Source of the DNA: Clostridia bacterium
Lineage (GTDB): Bacteria > Bacillota > Clostridia > TANB77 > CAG-508
DNA length: 14,100 nucleotides
NCBI GenBank assembly: GCA_022791735.1
Contig: JAAVZQ010000069.1
Span: 1 to 14,100 of the forward strand
Reading direction: 5' to 3'
Shown here: in pieces, positions 7,145-13,944 of the stretch
Layout of the letters: every line of letters begins with the position of its first letter
Numbering within the stretch: position 1 is the first letter of the stretch
The notes under the pieces: generated by a model
Database searches by the model: none
Seen by the model: the letters and a program-made list of their open reading frames with translations, nothing else
What the model was told of the DNA's origin: nothing
Position numbers and translations under genes: made by a program

Positions 7145-7382
7145 ATGGGAAGCAAAGGATTAGATTTTAAGCATAAAGAGGTAATTAATATAACAGATGG
7201 AAGGCGTCTTCGGATATGTACAAGATGTAACAGCAGATTTAGAAAGTGGCATGATTACATCTATAATTGTGCCAGGTACGAATAGCAAACTTAGTATATT
7301 TGCAGGGAATAATGATATAGTAATTCCATGGAAAAATATAAGATGTATAGGTGATGATATAATTTTAGTAGAAATACAGTAA
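7145..7382 (+). CDS. ylmC: YlmC/YmxH-family sporulation protein (PRC-barrel fold), needing a +1 shift at CGG 7211
   Basis: Small PRC-barrel-like protein commonly encoded just after sigG in Clostridia; its biochemical role is poorly known. The N-terminus DFKHKEVINITDGRRL and the remainder (GYVQDVTADLESGMI, SIIVPGTNSKL, VIPWKNIRCIGDDIILV) lie in two frames. Codon 23 is CGG; skipping C7211 joins them as ITDGRRLGYVQDV, the conserved DGRRLG turn. The restored length is 78 aa, normal for the family. Without the shift the frame leaves the family consensus. Start ATG 7145 was chosen over the internal ATG at 7197, which would lose the first strand. It is now separated from sigG by about 6.3 kb. Confidence 0.9.
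7211..7214 (+). other. Putative +1 recoding site, quadruplet CGGA in the ylmC-like gene
   Basis: The zero frame reads CTT CGG ATA. Skipping C gives CTT GGA TAT GTA (LGYV), restoring the conserved DGRRLG motif exactly. Confidence 0.8.
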
Positions 7383-7405
7383 AAATACGAATTTCCTTCA
7401 CAATA

Positions 7406-7435
7406 TAGACACAAACCCAATATATAATGTATAAT
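7406..7435 (+). promoter_or_regulatory. Likely promoter of the two-component operon
   Basis: TAGACA (7406-7411), an 18-base spacer and TATAAT (7430-7435). It is followed by an AAGGAAGGA ribosome binding site before ATG 7468. A second TATAAT-like hexamer overlaps at 7422-7427, so the exact -10 box is uncertain. Confidence 0.5.
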
Positions 7436-7467
7436 ATTAGTATCTTATTGAAAGGAAGGAATTTATA

Positions 7468-8143
7468 ATGAATACAACCATATTAGTTGTAGATGATGAG
7501 CAAAGAATGAGAACTCTTATAAAAGATTTCTTAGTGAAAAAAGATTATGAAGTAATTGAAGCAAAAGATCGGTGAAGAAGCTATACAGATGTTTGAAGAA
7601 AGACAAGAAAAGATTAATTTGATTTTGTTAGATGTAATGATGCCAAAATTAGATGGATGGTCAGTGCTTAGGCAAATAAGGCAAAGCTCAAAAGTTCCAA
7701 TAATTATGCTTACAGCAAGAGGAGAAGAACAGGATGAACTTTTTGGATTTGAACTTGGCGCAGATGAATATATATCAAAGCCATTTAGTCCTAAAATATT
7801 AGTTGCAAGAGTACAAGCAATCTTAGGAAGAACAATGAATAAAGAAAATAAAATTGAAAATTATGGTGGAATAGAAATTGATGAGGATGGTAGAACTGTT
7901 AAATTAGACGGAAAACCGATAGAAATGAGTTTAAGAGAATATGAGCTTCTAAAATATTTGGTAGATAATGTAGGAATTGCACTTTCAAGAGATAAGATAT
8001 TAAACAATGTATGGAACTATGACTATTATGGAGACTCAAGAACAATAGATAGTCATATAAAAAAGATAAGACATAAACTTGGTAAAAAAGGTAAATATAT
8101 AAAAACTATGAGAGGTATAGGATATAAATTTGAAGTCAAATAG
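7468..8143 (+). CDS. OmpR/PhoB-type response regulator, needing a +1 shift at CGG 7570
   Basis: DNA-binding response regulator. Receiver residues are complete: D9/D10 (VVDDEQ), phospho-acceptor D55 (LLDVMMP), T82 (MLTARG) and K104 (SKPFSP). The winged-helix output domain runs from about 130 to 224, ending in RTIDSHIKKIRHKLG and TMRGIGYKFEV. The first 34 residues lie in one frame and the rest in another. Codon 35 is CGG followed at once by TGA; skipping C7570 gives EAKDGEEAIQMF, the standard receiver helix-2 region. The restored length is 224 aa, usual for the family. Start ATG 7468 follows AAGGAAGGA. It overlaps the kinase gene by 14 bases and is surely its partner. The target genes are not visible. 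Confidence 0.93.
7570..7573 (+). other. Putative +1 recoding site, quadruplet CGGT before a stop, in the response regulator
   Basis: The zero frame reads GAT CGG TGA, so failure to shift ends the protein after 35 residues. Skipping C gives GAT GGT GAA GAA (DGEE), a conserved receiver-domain sequence. Confidence 0.8.
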
Positions 8144-9633
8144 GGAAGAAGTAAAGAAAAGAAGCAAATTACAAAGTATAAAAGTAAAATTATTTTTGAC
8201 ATTATGCGCAACAATTTCGATAATAATAGTGTTTCTTATATTGATGAATAGTATAGTGCTTGAAAGATATTACACATATTCAAAAAGAAATATGCTACTC
8301 AATGCATACACAATAATAAATGCATACTATAATGGAACACTGAAAAGTAGTGATATAGAAATAGATCTTGAAAAAATGTCATTTAGTAATGACTTTGATA
8401 TATTGATAAAAACAAATACAAGTATCTATGCTACAAGTAAGGATTTTATTTCGTCACTAACAGATGTAGAATATAACAGAAGAAGATTATTAAATGAAAA
8501 TATATTGTATGATGAAGATAATGTGGAGATAAAAAGGAAGATAGACAAGAAAACTGGGTTATCATTTATTTTATTGTCTGCTGAACTTGATAATGGATAT
8601 AAATTATATATTAGAGCTGCTGTTGCACCGATACAAGAGAGTGTTAAGATTGCAAATAAATTTTTAATGTTTATAGGTGTTGCTACAATAGTTGCAAGTG
8701 GAATGATAGTTTTGGTTATTTCTAAGAAATTTACATATCCAATAGAGGAATTAAATGAAATAACATCAAAAATATCGAAGCTGGATTTCAGTCATAAGTA
8801 TAGAATTAGAGAAGAAGAGGATGAAATAAATAATTTGCGGTAGAAATATAAATATAATGTCAGATACACTTGAGAAGACTATAAAACAGCTAAGGAATTC
8901 TAATATAGAACTTGAAAAGGACATTGAAGAAAAATCAAAGACAGATGAAATGAGAAAGCAATTTATATCAGATGTATCGCATGAATTGAAAACCCCAATT
9001 GCTTTGATACAAGGATATGCAGAAGGATTAGTTGAAAATGTTGCTAAAGATGAGGAGAGTAAGAAATTTTATGCAGAGGTAATTTTGGATGAGTCAAATA
9101 AAATGGATAAAGTTGTAAAGAAATTGCTTGAACTTATGAAACTTGAATACGGAAAAAGTGCATTTAATTTGACTAAGTTTAATATATCTGAGCTTATTGA
9201 AGAAGTGTTTAGGAAATCTAGCAAAATGCTTGAAGATGAGAAAATATCTGTAAAATATGATTCTGAACCAATATATGTAGAGGCAGATGAATTTTATGCA
9301 GAGCAAGTATTTACAAATTATTTTACAAATGCGACAAAGAATATTTTAGAAATAGATGGGAAAAAAGAAATTGAAATATCGTATGAAATAAGAGAAGATA
9401 AGCTTAGAGTTAAAGTGTTTAATACAGGAGAAAATATAGAAACAGAAGATTTAAATAGAATTTGGAATAGATTTTATAAGGTAGATACATCAAGAAATAG
9501 GGAAAGTGGAGGCACAGGAATAGGCTTATCACTTGTTAAAGCGATTATGACAAACACAAATAATAAATATGGTGTAGAGAATAAAGAAAATGGAGTAGAG
9601 TTCTATTTTGAGGTAAACTTGGCAAAAGATTGA
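8130..9633 (+). CDS. Membrane sensor histidine kinase, needing a +1 shift at CGG 8838
   Basis: Partner kinase of the upstream regulator. Membrane segments lie at about 21-44 and 178-198, enclosing an external sensor domain of about 130 residues. A HAMP linker follows (202-255), then HisKA with phospho-acceptor H284 (SDVSHELKTP). The ATPase domain has an N-box (NYFTNATKN), a VanS-like variant G1 box (VFNTGENI) and a G2 box (GGTGIGLSLV). The break lies in the HAMP domain: codon 237 is CGG followed by TAG. Skipping C8838 gives EINNLGRNINIMSDTL, a normal HAMP end, and a 500-aa kinase. Without the shift only a 237-aa membrane sensor is made. The start is TTG 8130, inside the regulator gene, so translation is probably coupled. 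Confidence 0.92.
8838..8841 (+). other. Putative +1 recoding site, quadruplet CGGT before a stop, in the kinase gene
   Basis: The zero frame reads TTG CGG TAG. Skipping C gives TTG GGT AGA AAT (LGRN) and joins the HAMP domain to the catalytic half. Confidence 0.8.
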
Positions 9634-9673
9634 TTGAGAGTATAGTCACAAAAATGTAGGTTTCTATTTGATA

Positions 9674-9713
9674 AAAAGCAAACAAGGACTTTTTACGGTC
9701 CTTGTTTGCTTTT
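9674..9713 (+). terminator. Strong terminator after the kinase gene, probably bidirectional
   Basis: AAGCAAACAAGGAC and GTCCTTGTTTGCTT form a perfect 14-pair stem, flanked by A residues on the left and T residues on the right. It can serve both the two-component operon (+) and the small gene that converges on it from the minus strand. Confidence 0.92.
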
Positions 9714-9720
9714 GCAGTAC

Positions 9721-9981
9721 TTAATTTGACACATAATGCCACCAGCCATCAACATGATGGTCAATCATGTATTGAGTAACGCGGTTAAAATCCTCTTCAG
9801 ATTTTGCGAAAGGAATACCGCCCTCGATATCAATATTGATATTCAAAAGGCAGGCTATGCGGTGAGCTGCGGACATCTGGGAGAGGTCTCCTTGGAAGTG
9901 GTATCGCTTGCCCTCAAAAGAAGAGGTGGTCTTGGCACTTGCCAATAACCAAGCTATTCCTACAATGTTGTTTTGTTCCAT
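9721..9981 (-). CDS. Uncharacterised small protein (86 aa), probably foreign
   Basis: Begins MEQNNIVGIAWLLASAKTT and ends MIDHHVDGWWHYVSN. The start at 9981 was chosen because AGAAGGAG lies just upstream; an in-frame ATG at 10050 would overlap the promoter. It is soluble, with no membrane segment. It is clearly more GC-rich than its neighbours and lies beside recombinase remnants, so it probably came with a mobile element. It has its own good promoter and faces the kinase terminator, so it is likely expressed. It contains no in-frame CGG, so the host could read it normally. I recognise no family; a defence, antitoxin or regulatory role would be speculation. Confidence 0.7.
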   Translation of the reverse strand: MEQNNIVGIAWLLASAKTTSSFEGKRYHFQGDLSQMSAAHRIACLLNINIDIEGGIPFAKSEEDFNRVTQYMIDHHVDGWWHYVSN

Positions 9982-10021
9982 AGTGTACACTCCTTCTGGC
10001 ATTTGCCATAAATGTAATATT

Positions 10022-10050
10022 ATTATATCATGCTTTTTAATAGAAATCAA
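10022..10050 (-). promoter_or_regulatory. Sigma-A-like promoter of the 86-aa gene
   Basis: On the minus strand TTGATT (10050-10045), a 17-base spacer and TATAAT (10027-10022), followed by the AGAAGGAG ribosome binding site. Confidence 0.75.
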
Positions 10051-10262
10051 ATTATGTAAAATTCAGTATTTAGTTGAAACAAATTAGTTTGAACAGAAAC
10101 GTTATGTTTTGCCTTAAGAAAAGTAATTATTTTACTATTTTTTAAATGCTTTCTAAGCCCTTCAAGTTCTACTTTCATAAACTTATCTAATACATGAGCA
10201 TACGTTTTTTCAAGTTATCTTACACTTATTCCAACTAATTTTGAAATTATTAGTAAACTCAT
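10047..10262 (-). pseudogene. Degraded tyrosine recombinase C-terminus (minus strand)
   Basis: Read on the minus strand, MSLLIISKLVGISVR, an in-frame TAA (10217-10215), then LEKTYAHVLDKFMKVELEGL. This resembles the end of tyrosine recombinases (SKLLGHSxxxTTxxTYAHV), with KTYAHV holding the candidate nucleophile Tyr. The expected LGH His is Ile and a stop interrupts the motif, so it is a remnant. It lies between the 86-aa gene and a second recombinase remnant on the other strand. The match is by eye only and moderate. Confidence 0.5.
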
Positions 10263-10408
10263 GCGTTCAAGGTGTACAAGCGAAAGTTATTTCTGAGAGG
10301 TTAGGGCATAGCAATGTCAATATTACTTTAAATTTATATTCACACGTATATAAAGAAACTAATATGGAAGGTGCAAATACCTTTGGCAAATTTTTAAATG
10401 TTCGTTAG
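10262..10408 (+). pseudogene. Tyrosine recombinase (phage-type integrase) C-terminal fragment
   Basis: Only about the last 48 residues remain: GVQAKVISERLGHSNVNITL, then NLYSHVYKETNMEGANTFGK and a stop. LGHSNVNIT and the nucleophile Tyr in LYSHV are the conserved end of the integrase catalytic domain. The N-terminal DNA-binding part and the first catalytic Arg are missing, and the sequence upstream is a different remnant. It ends 74 bases from the 3' end of tRNA-Leu, the usual place for an integrase at a tRNA attachment site. Confidence 0.85.
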
Positions 10409-10431
10409 CAAATGGTTAGCAAATTAGCAAA
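10405..10431 (+). repeat. Three copies of TTAGCAAA next to the integrase remnant
   Basis: TTAGCAAA occurs at 10405-10412, 10416-10423 and 10424-10431, the first overlapping the integrase stop codon. They may be arm-type recombinase sites or slippage products. Function is inferred only from position. Confidence 0.45.
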
Positions 10432-10438
10432 AAACACC

Positions 10439-10477
10439 AAAATAAAAAGAGTAAGGAAAATGTTGTATCCTTACTCT
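10439..10477 (-). terminator. Terminator of tRNA-Leu
   Basis: On the minus strand, AGAGTAAGGA and TCCTTACTCT form a perfect ten-pair stem with a ten-base loop, followed by TTTTATTTT. It begins five bases after the tRNA CCA end. Confidence 0.85.
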
Positions 10478-10481
10478 AGCT

Positions 10482-10570
10482 TGGTGCAGATGGCCGGAAT
10501 CGAACCGGCACGGGAGGTAAGTCCCGCAGGATTTTAAGTCCTGTGCGTCTGCCAGTTCCGCCACATCTGC
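10482..10570 (-). tRNA. tRNA-Leu(UAA), 89 nt with encoded CCA
   Basis: On the minus strand, the acceptor arm GCAGATG pairs with CATCTGC before ACCA. The anticodon stem CAGGA/TCCTG holds the loop CTTAAAA, giving anticodon UAA for codon UUA. A variable arm (GCGGGACTTACCTCCCGT region) marks a class II tRNA, and GGTTCGATTCC is the T-arm. It has its own consensus promoter and a terminator. Recombinase remnants next to its 3' end suggest past use as an integration site. No tRNA-Arg or tRNA-Gly gene occurs in the window to inform the CGG question. Confidence 0.97.
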
Positions 10571-10592
10571 ATCTATTAAACTGGCAAAAATT

Positions 10593-10622
10593 ATTATACT
10601 ATAATTTGAATAAAAATGTCAA
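10593..10622 (-). promoter_or_regulatory. Consensus promoter of tRNA-Leu
   Basis: On the minus strand, perfect TTGACA (10622-10617), an 18-base spacer and perfect TATAAT (10598-10593), 22 bases before the mature tRNA 5' end. Confidence 0.88.
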
Positions 10623-10676
10623 TACTTTATATGAAATTTGTAAAAATAAAAATTAATAAAATACTTTCAAAAATTG

Positions 10677-10705
10677 TTGAAGAATTTGGAAGAATGTGAT
10701 ATAGT
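10677..10705 (+). promoter_or_regulatory. Promoter of the WG-repeat gene and downstream operon
   Basis: TTGAAG (10677-10682), a 17-base spacer and TATAGT (10700-10705). It diverges from the tRNA-Leu promoter. GGAAAGAG before ATG 10739 serves as ribosome binding site. Confidence 0.65.
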
Positions 10706-10738
10706 TAAGACATAAATCTAATAGGAAAGAGTGATTAT

Positions 10739-12272
10739 ATGGCAAAACGTGGCAGAAGATATGATGATGAACCAAAACTAAATATGAAGAAAGTATTTGG
10801 GGTAATTTTAGTATTTGTACTGATTATTTTTAGCATAATTATGATACGTAATATGCTAAAAAATGATTCCGAGCGTGCAAATGGTAAAATTGAAAATGTA
10901 TATTACTATGCCATATATGATAATGGAAAATGGGGAGTAATGAATTCATACGCAGAAATAGTTGTAAAAGCTAAGTATGATGAAATGATAGTTATTCCAA
11001 ATCCAGCACAAGATATTTTTGTTTGTACAACAGATGTAGACTATGGAAATGGGAATTACAAAACAAAAGTAATAAACGGCAAAGGTAAAGAAATAATTAA
11101 AGATTATGACAAGATAGAAGCTATTGCAAACTATGATACAGAAAAAAATATCTGGTATGAAGATAATGTATTTAGAGTGCAAAAAGACGGAAAATATGGT
11201 TTAATTAATTATTCAGGCAAAAAATTACTAGAATGTGAATATGATAGCATAAATCCAATTTATGGAATAAAAAATAGCTTAGTTGTAGAAAAGGAACGGA
11301 AAATTTGGGCTTTCAGATGATTCAGGTAATATAGTAATCGAGCCTAAATACAAGAAAATAGAAAAAATAGGTGATGACTATAAAAATGGATATATAGTCA
11401 CAGGTGAAGATAACAAATGTGGAGTAATTGGGTTTGACAAGATTAATATTTTAGATACAAAATATGAAGACATAAAAAGTATAACTGGAGAGAACCTTTA
11501 TGCTGTAAAAGAAAATGGCAAATATGTAGTTGTAAATAAGTCAGGTGAAAAGAAGTTTAATAAAGAATTTACAGACATCCTAGAGATAAATAATGAAGGA
11601 ATAGTTGCAAAAACAAACACAAAATGTGGAGTAGTAGACTTAGAGGGAAACACAAAAATAGATTTCAAATATGATGAATTAAAACATACAAAAGGAAATA
11701 ATTTTATTGCCAAGGAAAGTGATAAATATGGAGTTGTAAATATAGAAGGTACAGTAGTATTTCCAATAGAAAGTACACAAATAGAGTATGTTAATTCAGG
11801 AAACTTTATAATTGTAGCTTCTCAAAAGGATGGAAAAGCTGTTTCGAAGATTTACGATGAGAATTATCAAGAAAAAATAACAGGCGATATATTAGAAATA
11901 AATACTTCAAAAGGTTATATCAAAGTAAAAGTAGATGACGACTACAAATACTATAATTTTAAATTTGAAGAAAAAGCAGCGTCTGGATTACTTACAACAA
12001 ATAAACTATTTGTTAGCAAAAAAGACGGAAAATATGGTTTTATAGACGAAAGCGGAAAAGTTGTAGTTGATTATATATATGATGATGCAACAGAGCAAAA
12101 TGCAAGCGGGTATGCAGGTATAAAAAAAGATGGCGTATGGGGTTCAATTGATTTGAATGGAAAAGTAGTTGTAGAGCCAAGATATAATTTAGATAAAAAT
12201 GCCAAAATAGATTTTATAGGTTCTTGGCATTTATGTGAAGATACTAATGCAAATTATTATTTAGATGCATAA
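10739..12272 (+). CDS. Membrane-anchored WG-repeat protein, needing a +1 shift at CGG 11297
   Basis: The N-terminus is basic, then a single membrane anchor (about 19-38), then WG-type repeats on the outer face. Repeat units include NGKWGVMN, DGKYGLIN, EGKFGLSD, NGKYVVVN, SDKYGVVN, DGKYGFID and DGVWGSID, each followed by a short strand and a KYD/YD turn. The third unit is broken at codon 187, CGG. Skipping C11297 gives VVEKEGKFGLSDDSGN, matching the repeat consensus, and opens 324 further codons to TAA 12272. I see no ATG in that second frame, so it cannot easily be a separate gene. The restored product is 510 aa; unshifted it is 193 aa. WG repeats are thought to mediate binding, and the ligand is unknown. 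It heads a run of same-strand genes ending with acpS and tatD. Confidence 0.9.
11297..11300 (+). other. Putative +1 recoding site, quadruplet CGGA in the WG-repeat gene
   Basis: The zero frame reads GAA CGG AAA ATT TGG and stops after seven codons. Skipping C gives GAA GGA AAA TTT GGG (EGKFG), the repeat consensus. Confidence 0.8.
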
Positions 12273-12314
12273 TGAGTTGTAACTGTATAGTACTAAAGAA
12301 AGGAAGTAAAAGCT

Positions 12315-13550
12315 ATGGAACTAAAAATGAAATATAGTTATAGCTACTTTATATATCCTTATGTAATACAAGAGAAAAACTATAGAAAATACATAGAAGG
12401 ATTAATGAAAAATAAAAAATATAAACCAAAATTTTTTGAAAAGGATAAGAATTTAGGTATATATAAGTTTTTCTTGCCAACTATCAGAGAATACATGTTT
12501 AAAAGTTTTAATCTTGCTAAAAAAACGCAGACGTCGGTAAATACATTTGATGACAAATTAAGAAGCAATTTATTTAAAGAGAGCCCTTGTGTTATGTTTG
12601 AGTATGAGATAGGCAAAAATGCACAAGCAAAAACAGGAGAAGAGAGTGGCATTTTCTTCAAAATAGAGAAGATAGAAGTAATATGTTTTAAAACAGGAAT
12701 ATGCTTTTTAGCTATTAAAACAAATATAGAAGACACAGATAGATTTTCAGACCTTTTGAATTTTAATCTAAAATTTAGAGATATAAATTCAGAAACTGCA
12801 AATCTTGAAGAATATAGAAATATAAAGATACAAACAGATACATTTTCAGACATAAAAATGCTTTCAGAGCTTATATATGAGATAACTGGTAAAACTAAAG
12901 AAGCACAAAAAATGGATATAGATATAAATAGATTTTTTGTATATTCTTATGTATGCTTAGACCAAGAGTATTGGAATGAAACTAGAGAATTTGCAGAAAT
13001 AGAAAAGGAGTTTTACAAATTTGCAAATGTTTTAAATAGTGAATTTAACTCTACTTTTGATAATGATAAACTAAAAACTGTGAACCTAGGAAAGTATATA
13101 AAAGTGGGAGTAAGTAAAGCAGGTATAAATCTTTTGACATCTAGTATTAATACAGTAAATTATACAAACTTACCTAACGAATTTGAAAATGAATATTTAT
13201 ATGCATATATATTTACTTTATATGAAAAATTCTACTTTGCGAAAATTCTACAAGACTTTAAAAGTAATGTAAAACATGTAAAAGCTTCAAAAGAGTTTGT
13301 AAAATTTACAAATGATGTATGGGTGCATGAGCTTACAAATGTAGATAATGGTAATTTAATACATAAAGAAACAAAAGAAGTCTTAGAACTAAAAGAGGTA
13401 TATGGAATTGTAAAAGAACAGTATGATGTTACTTACAAAGGCTTTAAAATGAAAAATAATGATATGTTAAATAGAGTGGTATTCATACTCCTTGCAATTT
13501 CAATAATTACCAATATAGTTAACTTTATAAAACTTTATAATTTAAAATAA
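12315..13550 (+). CDS. Uncharacterised protein with a C-terminal membrane anchor (411 aa)
   Basis: Not recognised. It is a mostly soluble, Lys/Glu/Phe-rich protein. A hydrophobic segment near the end (about 387-405, VVFILLAISIITNIVNFI) and a short basic tail suggest a tail-anchored cytoplasmic protein. A highly charged stretch, possibly helical, precedes the anchor (about 340-380). The ending loosely recalls CorA-like proteins, but no GMN motif is present. Start ATG 12315 follows AAAGGAAG. Native codon use, no in-frame CGG. It lies 42 bases after the WG-repeat gene and 13 bases before acpS, so it is probably in the same operon. Confidence 0.75.
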   Translation: MELKMKYSYSYFIYPYVIQEKNYRKYIEGLMKNKKYKPKFFEKDKNLGIYKFFLPTIREYMFKSFNLAKKTQTSVNTFDDKLRSNLFKESPCVMFEYEIGKNAQAKTGEESGIFFKIEKIEVICFKTGICFLAIKTNIEDTDRFSDLLNFNLKFRDINSETANLEEYRNIKIQTDTFSDIKMLSELIYEITGKTKEAQKMDIDINRFFVYSYVCLDQEYWNETREFAEIEKEFYKFANVLNSEFNSTFDNDKLKTVNLGKYIKVGVSKAGINLLTSSINTVNYTNLPNEFENEYLYAYIFTLYEKFYFAKILQDFKSNVKHVKASKEFVKFTNDVWVHELTNVDNGNLIHKETKEVLELKEVYGIVKEQYDVTYKGFKMKNNDMLNRVVFILLAISIITNIVNFIKLYNLK

Positions 13551-13563
13551 GGAAAGAAAAACG

Positions 13564-13944
13564 ATGGATATAACGTGTGGAACAGATATAATAGAAATAG
13601 GAAGAATTAAGAAACTAATAGATGATACAAATACAAAAGAACTAGATAAAATATATACAAAAAGTGAAATAGAATATTGTGAAAATAGAAATAATGTTAA
13701 ATATCAACATTATGCAGCTAGGTTTGCTGCAAAAGAAGCTATCTTTAAAGCGATTTCAAGTAAATTAAGCAATAAATTTGATATATCTTGGAATGATGTA
13801 GAGGTCTTAAATGACGAAAATGGCAGACCACAAGTGAATTTTGTAAATGAAAAAGTTAATGGTATAAAAAATATAGAGATAAGTTTGTCACACTGCAAAG
13901 AGTATGCAGTGGCAAATGTAGTTGCTATATGGGGAGAGAATTAA
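13564..13944 (+). CDS. acpS: Holo-[acyl-carrier-protein] synthase AcpS (126 aa)
   Basis: Transfers 4'-phosphopantetheine from coenzyme A to the acyl carrier protein serine, which activates fatty acid synthesis. Magnesium ligands are in place: D8 in GTDIIEIGRI and E58 in RFAAKEAIFKA. The conserved NGRP and the terminal SLSHCKEYAVANV are present. Length is normal (about 120 aa). Start ATG 13564 follows AAGGAAAG. Its stop overlaps the next start by one base (TAATG), so translation is coupled with the tatD-like gene. No in-frame CGG. Confidence 0.96.
   Translation: MDITCGTDIIEIGRIKKLIDDTNTKELDKIYTKSEIEYCENRNNVKYQHYAARFAAKEAIFKAISSKLSNKFDISWNDVEVLNDENGRPQVNFVNEKVNGIKNIEISLSHCKEYAVANVVAIWGEN

Noticed and set aside
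7195..7382. Separate short gene starting at ATG 7197
   Set aside because: It would lack the conserved first strand of the YlmC family, which is present just upstream in the other frame behind a ribosome binding site.
8857..9633. Independent soluble histidine kinase gene starting at ATG 8857
   Set aside because: No ribosome binding site is seen, and the upstream frame supplies exactly the missing membrane and HAMP parts, ending at the CGG.
10079..10260. Reading this stretch as plain intergenic DNA
   Set aside because: The minus strand keeps a KTYAHVLDKF-like recombinase ending, so it was listed as a remnant with moderate confidence.
10405..10431. CRISPR-like array
   Set aside because: The repeats are only eight bases, with zero- to three-base spacing, and there are no cas genes.
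88..12272. The six breaks as random pseudogene decay or ordinary sequencing error
   Set aside because: Random errors would vary in type and position. All six are the same base, all before GG of a Gly codon, and none fall in the many TGG, AGG or codon-spanning GG pairs. A motif-driven base-calling artefact remains possible and needs raw reads, so it is kept as an alternative and not as the main call.
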